Shown: piece by piece, positions 1 through 6,467 of the stretch
Position numbering within the stretch: position 1 is the stretch's first letter
Layout: every line of letters begins with the position of its first letter
NCBI GenBank assembly: GCA_035693165.1
Contig: DASSGZ010000162.1
Coordinates: 1-26,796 of the forward strand
Source of the DNA: JAICKM01 sp035693165
GTDB lineage: Bacteria > Chloroflexota > Chloroflexia > QHBQ01 > JAICKM01
Length of the DNA stretch: 26,796 nt
Reading direction: 5' to 3'
Program-made: the position numbers and the translations under genes
The notes under the pieces: generated by a model
The model's database searches: none
What the model was told of the DNA's origin: nothing
Seen by the model: the letters and a program-made list of their open reading frames with translations, nothing else

Positions 1-927
1 GATGGTATGCGTGGAGATGAGTTCGGGCTTGAGCGAGGCGGCGGCCAGCAGCGCCAGCAGGCCGGGGCGCCGGGTTTTGCGCAGGCACTGGATGCCGAGC
101 GCGACCAGGGTGCGGTTGGCGCCCTTCAGATCGGCGATGTCGGCGACGGTGCCGATGGCGACCAGTTCGAGCAGGTCGTTGTTGCGCAGGCTGGGCGGGC
201 GGCCCAGACGCTCGACCAACGCGCGCACCACCTGGTGGGCCACGCCCACGCCGGTCAGGTCGGCAAAAGCCGCGCTGTCCGTGCCCAGCTTGGGGTTGAT
301 CAGGATGGTATTAGGCACGGTGCCCGGCGGCGTATGATGGTCCGTGACGATCAGGTCAAGGCCCAATTCCTGACCGTGGGTGACTTCCTCGACGTTGCTG
401 ATGCCGCAATCCACGGTGATGACCAGCGTCGCGCCCTGCTTGGCAAGCTCGTCCAAAGCGGCCCGGTTCAGCCCGTAGCCCTCGCGTTTGCGGTGCGGCA
501 CGCGGATAATCACGTTGGCGCCCCAGGCCCGCAGCGCCTGGGTCAGCAGCACGGTCGAGGTCACCCCGTCGGCGTCGTAGTCGCCGTAGACGGCGATGGT
601 CTCCTTGCCCTGGATGGCCTGCGCGATGCGGTCCACCGCGGCGGCCATGCCCTTGATGGTGAGCGGGCTGGGCAAGGGTGTGTGGATCGGATCGAGGAAA
701 GCGGCGGCGGCGGCATGCATCCCCTCGACGGTGAGCGCCGGGGGCAGCGCCGTGTGATCGTCTTCCGGCTCGGCGTGCAGCGCCTGCGGGTTAATGACGT
801 CGCGGTTGGCGAGGAGTTGCAGCAGCAGCGGCGTGAGTTTCAGGTCGGCGAGCGCCGCCTGGAGCTCGGCGATCACATCGGGCTTCAGTTGCTGGCGCTT
901 CTTCCACCGTTTGGGTGGTGCTTGCAC
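1..927 (-). CDS. recJ: Single-stranded-DNA exonuclease RecJ, N-terminal part (runs off left edge)
   Basis: RecJ degrades single-stranded DNA 5' to 3' in recombination and mismatch/base-excision repair. The 309 visible codons run in frame to base 1, so the C-terminal half lies outside the window. The translation shows the DHH phosphoesterase signature: the metal-binding motif VYGDYDADGVTST, then VDCGIS, then TDHHTPP, and a GVGVA segment further on. These make RecJ clear; a shorter NrnA-type DHH enzyme is unlikely because about 90 residues precede the first motif. I chose GTG at 927 because AAGGAG (937-942) lies 9 nt upstream. The gene follows the PIG-L gene on the same strand after 54 nt and is probably read from its promoter. 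A 14-bp palindrome (962-975) lies in that gap. Confidence 0.93.
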   Translation of the reverse strand, partial: MQAPPKRWKKRQQLKPDVIAELQAALADLKLTPLLLQLLANRDVINPQALHAEPEDDHTALPPALTVEGMHAAAAAFLDPIHTPLPSPLTIKGMAAAVDRIAQAIQGKETIAVYGDYDADGVTSTVLLTQALRAWGANVIIRVPHRKREGYGLNRAALDELAKQGATLVITVDCGISNVEEVTHGQELGLDLIVTDHHTPPGTVPNTILINPKLGTDSAAFADLTGVGVAHQVVRALVERLGRPPSLRNNDLLELVAIGTVADIADLKGANRTLVALGIQCLRKTRRPGLLALLAAASLKPELISTHTI

Positions 928-961
928 GAGGCGGATCTCCTTCGCGGGCCTAATGTGGCAG

Positions 962-975
962 GCGGAATGTTCCGC
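962..975. repeat. Short palindrome between the PIG-L gene and recJ
   Basis: GCGGAA-TG-TTCCGC is a perfect 6-bp inverted repeat with a 2-nt centre, lying between the stop of the PIG-L gene and the recJ ribosome-binding site. It could be a regulator site or a small RNA hairpin; nothing in the sequence decides which. Confidence 0.4.
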
Positions 976-981
976 TGAATA

Positions 982-1977
982 TTAGCACATTTGGTCGGCG
1001 GGCTGCAAGGCAGGCGCCGCGATGCCCGCGAAGAGATCGGTTTCCGGGGAGGGCGCGGCGATCCGGCTGCGCACCAGCGTAAAGTCGTCCTCGCCGAAGG
1101 CCACCGGAGCGATGTCTTCCGGCATGGACATAAACAGCCCCTCATGCATGAACTGGGTGCGGTGGCACAGGAAAGCCTGAATCTTGCGCGCGACCCCGGC
1201 GCGCACGTCGATGCGCGTCGTGACCGGCGGCGGCTCATACTTCGGCTTTTCCGGCTCGGCAGGCTTCGTTTCTTCGGCCATCTCCGCGCTCACGCCCTCT
1301 TCGTCGCTCTGGTGCTCGGGGTCGGTGTCTTCGGGCTTCTCGTCCTCATCCCAGGGCCACTTGAGACCGCGCTCCTGGTACATGGCGCGGGCCTTCTCGA
1401 ACGACTCTTCGGGCCAGGCGGTGTAGTAGAGCTTGAGCGGCGCCCAGGGCGCGCCCAGGTCGGGCCGGTAGGCCGGATCCGCGGCCAGGTCATAGGCGGC
1501 CATGGTGATCTGGTGCGCGGCGATATGGTCAGGGTGCCCGTAGGAGCCGAAGTCGTTGTAGGTGACCAGCACCTGCGGTTGGTAGCGGCGCACCAGGGCC
1601 ACTAGCCTGGCTGTGGCTTCGTCGCGCGGCGCCTGGTGGAAGCAGGCCGGGTTGGCGTTGGCCTCGGTGCCGGCCATGCCCGAGTCGCGATAGCCGAGCA
1701 TCTCCAGCACGTCGATGTCCAGCGCCTTGACCGCGCCGGCCAGTTCGCCCGCGCGGATCGCGCCCAGGCGCGGTCGCGCCTCGTCGGGGTCGAGATCGGG
1801 GTCGTGGATTTCGCCTTCTTCGCCGCCGGTGCAGCAGACCAGCACGGTGCGCACGCCCCGGTCGTGATAGACGGGCAGGATGCCGCCGGTAAAGACGACC
1901 TCGTCGTCGGGGTGCGCGTGGATCGCCATCAGCGTCAGCGGTGTAGATTGGGTGGATTCAGGGGCAGGTGTATTCAT
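982..1977 (-). CDS. PIG-L/LmbE-family deacetylase, similar to mycothiol S-conjugate amidase
   Basis: The protein has 331 residues. PIG-L/LmbE enzymes are zinc hydrolases that remove acetyl or acyl groups from N-acetylglucosamine-type substrates; the family includes MshB and Mca (mycothiol) and BshB (bacillithiol). The zinc site is visible as HAHPDDE at residues 20-26 and GHPDH at 147-151, with GYRDSGM at 95-101 as in Mca-type members. Residues about 209-247 form a strongly acidic, Glu/Asp/Pro-rich insertion that is probably disordered, followed by a conserved-looking C-terminal stretch (CHRTQF, 271-276). The likely job is thiol-conjugate or sugar deacetylation, but the substrate cannot be read from sequence. 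There is no Shine-Dalgarno at normal spacing, and a TATAAT box ends 6 nt before the ATG, so translation is probably leaderless. recJ follows 54 nt downstream. Confidence 0.85.
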   Translation of the reverse strand: MNTPAPESTQSTPLTLMAIHAHPDDEVVFTGGILPVYHDRGVRTVLVCCTGGEEGEIHDPDLDPDEARPRLGAIRAGELAGAVKALDIDVLEMLGYRDSGMAGTEANANPACFHQAPRDEATARLVALVRRYQPQVLVTYNDFGSYGHPDHIAAHQITMAAYDLAADPAYRPDLGAPWAPLKLYYTAWPEESFEKARAMYQERGLKWPWDEDEKPEDTDPEHQSDEEGVSAEMAEETKPAEPEKPKYEPPPVTTRIDVRAGVARKIQAFLCHRTQFMHEGLFMSMPEDIAPVAFGEDDFTLVRSRIAAPSPETDLFAGIAAPALQPADQMC

Positions 1978-1983
1978 ACCCCG

Positions 1984-1992
1984 ATTATATCA
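1984..1992 (-). promoter_or_regulatory. Extended -10 promoter placing the start site on the PIG-L ATG
   Basis: On the minus strand TGA-TATAAT (1992-1984) is an extended -10 element. The last T is 6 nt before the A of the ATG at 1977, which puts the expected start site on that A. No convincing -35 box is seen, as is common with extended -10 promoters. Confidence 0.6.
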
Positions 1993-2038
1993 CACTCCAG
2001 AGATCCCGCGCGTAGGGCAGGCCACAAAATCGGCCCGA

Positions 2039-3277
2039 TCAGGCAGCCACGCACGGCGCCGGTTCGGCAGGCGGCGCCGGCTCGCCGGCCGGCGGAGCCT
2101 GGTAGACGCGGCCCAGGAACAGTTGCAGCCCGGCCACGGCCAGCGCGCACAGGGCAATGGCGCCCGCGGCCAGGGGCACGCCGCCCGCGGCGAGCAGGCG
2201 GCCCTGTGCATAGGGCAGCACCGTGCCGCCCAGGCTACCGCCCAGCACGAGCACGCTCGACACCGTGCCGGCCACCGCCGGGTAGCGCGCCGCTGCCAGG
2301 CCGAACGCCGTGGGGAAGATGGGTGCGAACCCGACCCCCAGCAGCACCGCGCTGCCGAACAGCACGACCGGGCTGGCAGGGAACAGGGCCAGCACGGCCG
2401 CCCCCACCGCGCCGCAGAGCGCCCCGGCCCACACCAGTTCGGCGCCCGGCCAGCGGCGGCTGGCAACGCCCGCCGCCGCCCGGCCCACCGTGAAAGCAAT
2501 CCAGTAGATCGAGACGACCAGCGCCGCGATGCCCGCCTCCAGGTGTGCGCCTTCGACGGCGAAGCTGTAAGCCCAGCCGCCGAACCCGATTTCCAGACCC
2601 ACATAGAGGAAGAACATCAGCGCCGTCAGCAGCACGTAGCCCTCGCGCAACACGCCCAGGGCGCGGCGGCCCGCGTTCGTGCCGTGCGGCGCGGCGATCA
2701 GCGGCGGGAAGCGCAGCACAAGGAAGAGCAGCAACCCCACCGCGGCCAACCCCGCCAGCAGCCACAGCACCGGCTGCGGGCTCGCCACCGTGGTCAGCGC
2801 CGCGCCCACGGCCAGCGGCCCGACCAGCGCGCCGATGCCGAAGAAGACGTTGGTCAGGTTCAGGGCGGCGTTGCGGTTCTCCGGGTAGAGGTCGGCGACG
2901 AAGACGTTCAGGGTCACGTCCTGGCAGCCCCAGCCGAGGCCCAGCAGGAAGGTCCAGGCCAGCGCGATGCCCAGGCTGGGTGCCGTGGCGATGCCGATCA
3001 GCCCCGCGGTCATGCAGGCGAGGCCCGTGACGAGCACCGGCTTGCGGCCAAGCCGGTCGAGCACCAGCCCCGATAGGGCCACTGTGATGCACGAGCCGGC
3101 GAACAGCGCCGTGAACAGGGCCCCGCCCTCGTCCAGCCGCACGCCCCATTGCCGCGTCAGCCAGGGCAACGCGGGCCCGAGGCATGCGCCGCTCACGCCC
3201 AACGCAAAGAAGGCCAGTACCGTGTTCGCAATCAAGGCCCGGCGGCCCGCCGGTGCTGCTGTCGTCGTTCGCGCCAT
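2039..3277 (-). CDS. MFS transporter, probably sugar permease-like
   Basis: This is a 412-residue, very hydrophobic protein with about 12 predicted membrane segments, typical of the major facilitator superfamily in the inner membrane. The loop 2-3 signature GLVLDRLGRKP (residues about 70-80) is the MFS motif A. ATG at 3277 was preferred to the in-frame upstream ATG at 3340 because AGGAAG precedes it and because the upstream codons overlap the promoter region. The gene is divergent from a DeoR-type repressor, a family that usually controls sugar or nucleoside catabolism, so sugar or sugar-derivative transport is inferred. Drug efflux cannot be excluded. The C-terminus is Ala/Pro-rich and carries no recognisable domain. 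Confidence 0.85.
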   Translation of the reverse strand: MARTTTAAPAGRRALIANTVLAFFALGVSGACLGPALPWLTRQWGVRLDEGGALFTALFAGSCITVALSGLVLDRLGRKPVLVTGLACMTAGLIGIATAPSLGIALAWTFLLGLGWGCQDVTLNVFVADLYPENRNAALNLTNVFFGIGALVGPLAVGAALTTVASPQPVLWLLAGLAAVGLLLFLVLRFPPLIAAPHGTNAGRRALGVLREGYVLLTALMFFLYVGLEIGFGGWAYSFAVEGAHLEAGIAALVVSIYWIAFTVGRAAAGVASRRWPGAELVWAGALCGAVGAAVLALFPASPVVLFGSAVLLGVGFAPIFPTAFGLAAARYPAVAGTVSSVLVLGGSLGGTVLPYAQGRLLAAGGVPLAAGAIALCALAVAGLQLFLGRVYQAPPAGEPAPPAEPAPCVAA

Positions 3278-3316
3278 ATCCTTCTTCCTGATCCGCACGC
3301 GGCGGCATGCTACTAA

Positions 3317-3346
3317 TTGACAACCCGCAGAAACATGCACTATAAT
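3317..3346 (+). promoter_or_regulatory. Sigma-70 promoter for the DeoR-type regulator
   Basis: TTGACA (3317-3322), an 18-nt spacer and TATAAT (3341-3346) are both perfect consensus hexamers. The start site is predicted near 3353, about 60 nt before the regulator ATG. Confidence 0.75.
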
Positions 3347-3352
3347 GCACTA
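3335..3352. promoter_or_regulatory. Direct-repeat operator candidate between MFS and DeoR genes
   Basis: Two copies of ATGCACTA (3335-3342 and 3345-3352) are spaced by 10 bp, one helical turn. They cover the -10 and start regions of both divergent promoters. The divergent DeoR-family protein is the obvious candidate to bind here (inference). Confidence 0.5.
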
Positions 3353-3357
3353 ACCCG

Positions 3358-3387
3358 ATTATAGCTGCACAAATCCGGCAGAGTCAA
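3358..3387 (-). promoter_or_regulatory. Sigma-70 promoter for the MFS gene
   Basis: On the minus strand TTGACT (3387-3382), an 18-nt spacer and TATAAT (3363-3358). The start is expected near 3351, so the two divergent start sites almost touch and the two polymerase footprints overlap. Confidence 0.7.
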
Positions 3388-3414
3388 TGGCTACACGGGA
3401 AGATCCGGCGAAAG

Positions 3415-4188
3415 ATGGAGACACCCCGCCCCCTGTTAAAAGAAGAGCGCCAGCAGCGTATCCTCGACCTGTTGCGGCGCGACGGCAAAGTGGTCGCGTG
3501 CGAATTGAGCGCCATGCTCGGCACATCCGAGGACACGATCCGCCGCGACCTGCGCGACCTGGCGGAGACCGGGCTGCTGCTGCGAGTCCACGGCGGGGCG
3601 CTGCCGCGCTCGCCCGCGGCGGCCAGCTACAGCGCGCGCCGCGAACAGGCGTCCGCGGCCAAAGCAGCCATTGCCCAGGCCGCCGCCGGGTTAGTGCGTG
3701 ACGGGCAGGTGATCATCCTGGACGGTGGGACGACGACCCTCCAGGTGGCCGAGCACCTGCCGCCCACCCTGCGGGCCACGGTGATCACCAACAGCGCGCC
3801 CATCGCCGTGGCCCTGGCCGAGCATCCGGCGGTCGAGGTGATCCTGCTGGGCGGGCGGCTGCTCAAGAGCGCGCGGGTCACCGTCGGCGCGCCCACGGTG
3901 GACGCGCTGGCGCATGTGCGGGCCGACCTGTGCATGCTCGGCGTGTGCAGCCTGCACCCGGAGGTCGGCATCAGCGCGCCGGACCTGGAAGAGTGTTATG
4001 TCAAGCGGGCGATGATCGCCAGCGCGGCGGAGGTGGTGGCGCTAGCCTCCGCCGAAAAGCTGGGCACCGCGGCCCCATACATTGTCGGCCCCCTCTCCGA
4101 GCTAACGCACCTCGTCACCGAGCGATCTGTGCCCGCCGACGTGCTGGCCGCCTACCGCGCCCTCGGCATCACCATCGTGCCCGCCTGA
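3415..4188 (+). CDS. DeoR/GlpR-family transcriptional repressor
   Basis: The 257-residue length is typical of the family. Residues 9-62 form the DeoR helix-turn-helix (ERQQRILDLL..., with the recognition segment TSEDTIRRDLRDL and the RVHGGA that ends it). Residues about 75-235 are the DeoR sensor (ISOCOT) domain, with the phosphosugar-site signature DGGTTTLQVAEHL, then TNS and LLGG. These proteins repress sugar or nucleoside genes and are released by a phosphorylated sugar. The gene is divergent from the MFS transporter with shared promoter DNA, so autoregulation together with control of the transporter is likely. The HAD hydrolase downstream has its own promoter and may or may not belong to the regulon. 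The ribosome-binding site is weak (GAAAG just before the ATG). Confidence 0.93.
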   Translation: METPRPLLKEERQQRILDLLRRDGKVVACELSAMLGTSEDTIRRDLRDLAETGLLLRVHGGALPRSPAAASYSARREQASAAKAAIAQAAAGLVRDGQVIILDGGTTTLQVAEHLPPTLRATVITNSAPIAVALAEHPAVEVILLGGRLLKSARVTVGAPTVDALAHVRADLCMLGVCSLHPEVGISAPDLEECYVKRAMIASAAEVVALASAEKLGTAAPYIVGPLSELTHLVTERSVPADVLAAYRALGITIVPA

Positions 4189-4220
4189 GATCCTCCCGGC
4201 ACCGGGGCCGCGCGAATGAA

Positions 4221-4295
4221 CACCGCGAAGACACGAAAGACGCGAAGATCGTTTATTTAAGTTTGATTCTTCCCGTTCTTCGTTCCGTCGCGGTG
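4221..4295. repeat. CGCGAAG-type imperfect inverted repeat, copy 1
   Basis: The left arm (4221-4250) begins CACCGCGAAGACACGAAAG, and the right arm (about 4265-4295) is its imperfect reverse complement ending CGCGGTG, with an AT-rich centre. It is built on a GCGAAG/ACGAAG motif repeated every 9-10 nt. A related copy lies at 23317-23388. Confidence 0.7.
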
Positions 4296-4348
4296 AGTTT
4301 ATGCAGGGATGCGAGGATGTAACAGTTCAGACTCGCGAGGATTGGGGC

Positions 4349-4377
4349 TTGACAAACACGAACGTTTGTCCTATCGT
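4349..4377 (+). promoter_or_regulatory. Promoter with embedded operator for the HAD gene
   Basis: TTGACA (4349-4354), a 17-nt spacer and TATCGT (4372-4377). The spacer and the end of the -35 box hold the inverted repeat GACAAAC-N6-GTTTGTC (4351-4370). A protein bound there would block polymerase directly. Confidence 0.7.
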
Positions 4378-4412
4378 TACAGGTGACACCCTGAGAGTAG
4401 CTGAGGCGCCGG

Positions 4413-5075
4413 ATGATCGAAGCCGTGTTCTTTGACGTGGGCGAGACGCTGGTGGACGAGACCCGGCTCTGGGGGGCCTGGGCGGACTGGCTGGGCGTGC
4501 CGCGCCTGACCTTTTTCGGCGTGCTGGGCGGGGTGATCGAGCGCGGGGAGCACCACACACGCGCCTTCGAGATCGTCCGGCCCGGCATCGACCTGGCGCA
4601 GGAGCGGGCGGCGCGCCGGGCGGCGGGCGACTTCGAGGGCTTCGAGGCGCGCGACCTCTACCCCGATGCCCTGCCCTGTCTCCAGGCGTTGCGGGCGGCG
4701 GGCTACCGCATCGGGTTGGCGGGCAGCCAGCCCGAGCGCACCGAGGGGATCTTGCAGGCGATGGACCTGCCGGTGGACGTGATCGCGTCGTCCGCGGGCT
4801 GGGGCGTGGAGAAGCCGGCGCCTGCGTTCTTCGCCCGCGTGGCCGAGGCGGCCAGCACGCCGCCCGAGCGGATCGCCTATGTGGGCGACCGGCTGGACAA
4901 CGACGTGCTGCCCGCGCGGGCCGCGGGGATGCTGGCCGTGTTTCTGCGGCGCGGGCCGTGGGGCTACCTGCACGCCCTGCGCCCGGAGGCCGTCCAGGCG
5001 GATATCCGCCTCGATTCCCTGGCCGATCTGCCCGCCCACCTGCGGGATTATGCCGATAGCCGGCGGGGGCGGTGA
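4413..5075 (+). CDS. HAD-superfamily hydrolase (phosphatase-like)
   Basis: The 220-residue protein has the four HAD motifs. Motif I is FFDVGETLV with nucleophile Asp8, motif II is GLAGSQ (Ser105), motif III Lys is in VEKPAPAFF (Lys134), and motif IV is YVGDRLDNDVLPA (Asp159, Asp162/164). Residues about 18-85 between motifs I and II are an alpha-helical cap, as in HAD-IA enzymes such as phosphoglycolate phosphatase or haloacid dehalogenase. The usual second acid of motif I (DxD) is Gly10 here, a variant found in several HAD-IA groups, so simple phosphatase chemistry is not certain. Substrate unknown. The upstream promoter contains a clear palindromic operator, so the gene is probably regulated by something not encoded next to it. 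Confidence 0.85.
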   Translation: MIEAVFFDVGETLVDETRLWGAWADWLGVPRLTFFGVLGGVIERGEHHTRAFEIVRPGIDLAQERAARRAAGDFEGFEARDLYPDALPCLQALRAAGYRIGLAGSQPERTEGILQAMDLPVDVIASSAGWGVEKPAPAFFARVAEAASTPPERIAYVGDRLDNDVLPARAAGMLAVFLRRGPWGYLHALRPEAVQADIRLDSLADLPAHLRDYADSRRGR

Positions 5076-5083
5076 TGGAGCCA

Positions 5084-5113
5084 GGGCCGGTTTGCAACCG
5101 GCCCCTACACCGC
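5084..5113. repeat. GCCGGTTT palindromic repeat, copy 1 (inverted partner of 5192-5221)
   Basis: A 30-nt element made of a GCCGGTT-type palindrome followed by CCCCTACACCGC. It starts 8 nt after the HAD stop codon. Its reverse complement recurs at 5192-5221 with one mismatch, so the pair can fold into one large hairpin. Confidence 0.75.
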
Positions 5114-5191
5114 AATCAGAGACGCCGGTTGCCAATTCGGGAATCTGCCTGTCCGGAGGGCGGATCTAATACCAACGCAGTGCCGACAATC

Positions 5192-5221
5192 GCGGTGTAG
5201 GAGCCGGTTGCAAACCGGCCC
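5192..5221. repeat. GCCGGTTT palindromic repeat, copy 2 (inverted)
   Basis: GCGGTGTAGGAGCCGGTTGC and the ten bases that follow it are the reverse complement of copy 1, with a single A/G difference. It lies about 50 nt before the start of the MBL-fold gene. Confidence 0.75.
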
Positions 5222-5269
5222 GCGCCAGACGGCCAATAATGTGTTTTGGCAACTAGAGAGGACAAGCGG

Positions 5270-6112
5270 GTGCGCGTAACGTCGCTGGCGAGTGGAAGCT
5301 CGGGCAATGCGTTTCTGGTGGAGGCCGGGACGACGACCCTGCTGCTGGATGCCGGGTTGCCGGCGCCGGCCCTGGAGCGGCACCTGTGGATGCGCAATAT
5401 TGCGCCGGGCACGCTCTCGGCCATCTTTGTCAGCCACGAGCACATCGACCACGTGCGCGGCGCGGGGATGTTGTCGCGCCGGCACGGCATCCCGGTGGTC
5501 GCCAACGCCGCCACGTTCATCGCGGGCGTCGATGCCCTGGGCACGGCCGCCGAGCAGGTGATGCTGCCGGTGGGTGGCGAGTGCCGGGTCGGGCCGGTCA
5601 CGGTGCGCACGTTCTCGGTCTCGCACGACGCCGCTGCCACTGTCGGGTTCTGGGTCGAGGCCGAGGGCCGGCATGTCTGCATCTGCACCGACCTGGGCAT
5701 CGACACGCCGAGCATCGCCGATCCCCTCGCCGCCGCCGACCTGCTGGTGCTCGAAGCCAACCACGACCTCGACCGGCTCTGGCGCGGCCCCTATCCGCCC
5801 GCGCTCAAGCGGCGCGTGGCCGGGCCGCGCGGCCATCTGGCGAACGCCGACGCCGCCCGGCTGGTGCGCGATCTCGCCGAGGATGGCCGCCCGCGCACGA
5901 TCTGGCTGGCCCACCTGTCGGCCACCAACAACACCCCGGCGCTGGCCTACGCCGCCGTCGCCGATCCCCTGCGCTGCGCCGAGATGACCCACTGCACCGT
6001 CGCCGTGGCCGCCCGCGACCGGCCCAGCCTGGTCTGGGACAGCACCACGCCAATCGATGAAGCGCAGCCGGTTCCGGCGTCCGCAGATTCCAGAATCCCG
6101 GCAGCTAGGTAG
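5270..6112 (+). CDS. MBL-fold metallohydrolase, YycJ/WalJ-like
   Basis: The 280-residue protein opens with RVTSLASGSSGNAFLVE, characteristic of the YycJ/WalJ group of metallo-beta-lactamase-fold proteins (putative exonucleases or DNA-repair hydrolases). Metal ligands are visible: SHEHIDH (His56, His58, Asp60, His61), SVSHD (His119), CTDLG (Asp141) and LAHLS (His215). I chose GTG at 5270 because AGAGAGGA (5255-5262) lies 7 nt upstream and because the family starts here. The in-frame TTG at 5246 would add eight unconserved residues and has no ribosome-binding site. The last codons run into the palindromic repeat that begins at 6109. The family is clear, but the exact substrate is not known for most members. 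Confidence 0.88.
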   Translation: MRVTSLASGSSGNAFLVEAGTTTLLLDAGLPAPALERHLWMRNIAPGTLSAIFVSHEHIDHVRGAGMLSRRHGIPVVANAATFIAGVDALGTAAEQVMLPVGGECRVGPVTVRTFSVSHDAAATVGFWVEAEGRHVCICTDLGIDTPSIADPLAAADLLVLEANHDLDRLWRGPYPPALKRRVAGPRGHLANADAARLVRDLAEDGRPRTIWLAHLSATNNTPALAYAAVADPLRCAEMTHCTVAVAARDRPSLVWDSTTPIDEAQPVPASADSRIPAAR

Positions 6113-6144
6113 GGGCGGCAGGCGCGATTTATCGCGCCGCTACG
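6109..6144. repeat. GTAGGGGC repeat, left arm of 36-bp inverted pair
   Basis: A 36-nt sequence beginning GTAGGGGCGGCAGGCGCG, with an inner palindrome GGCGCGAT-TT-ATCGCGCC (6121-6138). It overlaps the stop codon of the MBL-fold gene. The exact reverse complement is at 6238-6273. Confidence 0.85.
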
Positions 6145-6237
6145 CATGGGGCGAATAGAATCCCAGGACCCGACCTGCTATGTGAACGAAGCCGCGCGGA
6201 GATCTGCTCCACCCCGCGCAGACAGGTGCCCGTAATT
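6145..6237. other. Spacer between two perfect inverted repeats; no gene seen
   Basis: 93 nt between the two 36-nt arms. No open reading frame with a ribosome-binding site is visible. With its arms it could form a cruciform or a long hairpin RNA. Confidence 0.5.
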
Positions 6238-6273
6238 CGTAGCGGCGCGATAAATCGCGCCTGCCGCCCCTAC
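6238..6273. repeat. GTAGGGGC repeat, right arm of 36-bp inverted pair
   Basis: A perfect 36-of-36 reverse complement of 6109-6144, ending GCCGCCCCTAC. It carries the same inner palindrome. Confidence 0.85.
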
Positions 6274-6366
6274 CGCGATCACCGGATTGATCGACGCGCC
6301 CCCCACCCGATCTCTAAACAGAACGGGCACCCGGACGCCCGGCCCCACAAGCAAGCGCAGCCGTAG

Positions 6367-6372
6367 TATAAT
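6367..6372 (+). promoter_or_regulatory. Possible -10 box for the TPR gene
   Basis: TATAAT lies 95 nt before the TPR start codon. No good -35 hexamer is found at 16-18 nt, so this is only a candidate. Confidence 0.35.
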
Positions 6373-6467
6373 AGACTCGCATCCACCCGGCACTGCCCAT
6401 CACCGCCCTGCACGTTGGCCCGGCCTCGGGTTGAAGGATGGACTGGAGTTGAAGGGGGAGATCGCCC

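Noticed and set aside
962..975. Possible SOS (LexA) box before recJ
   Set aside because: The palindrome does not match a LexA consensus that I could assign to this lineage, and it lies inside a probable operon.
7..978. Open frame of 323 codons on the plus strand
   Set aside because: It is antisense to recJ, whose DHH motifs are unmistakable, and its translation is Gly/Arg/Gln-rich shadow sequence.
1880..3076. Long plus-strand frame of 398 codons
   Set aside because: It runs antisense to the MFS transporter, with low-complexity Arg/Gln/Pro composition and no ribosome-binding site.
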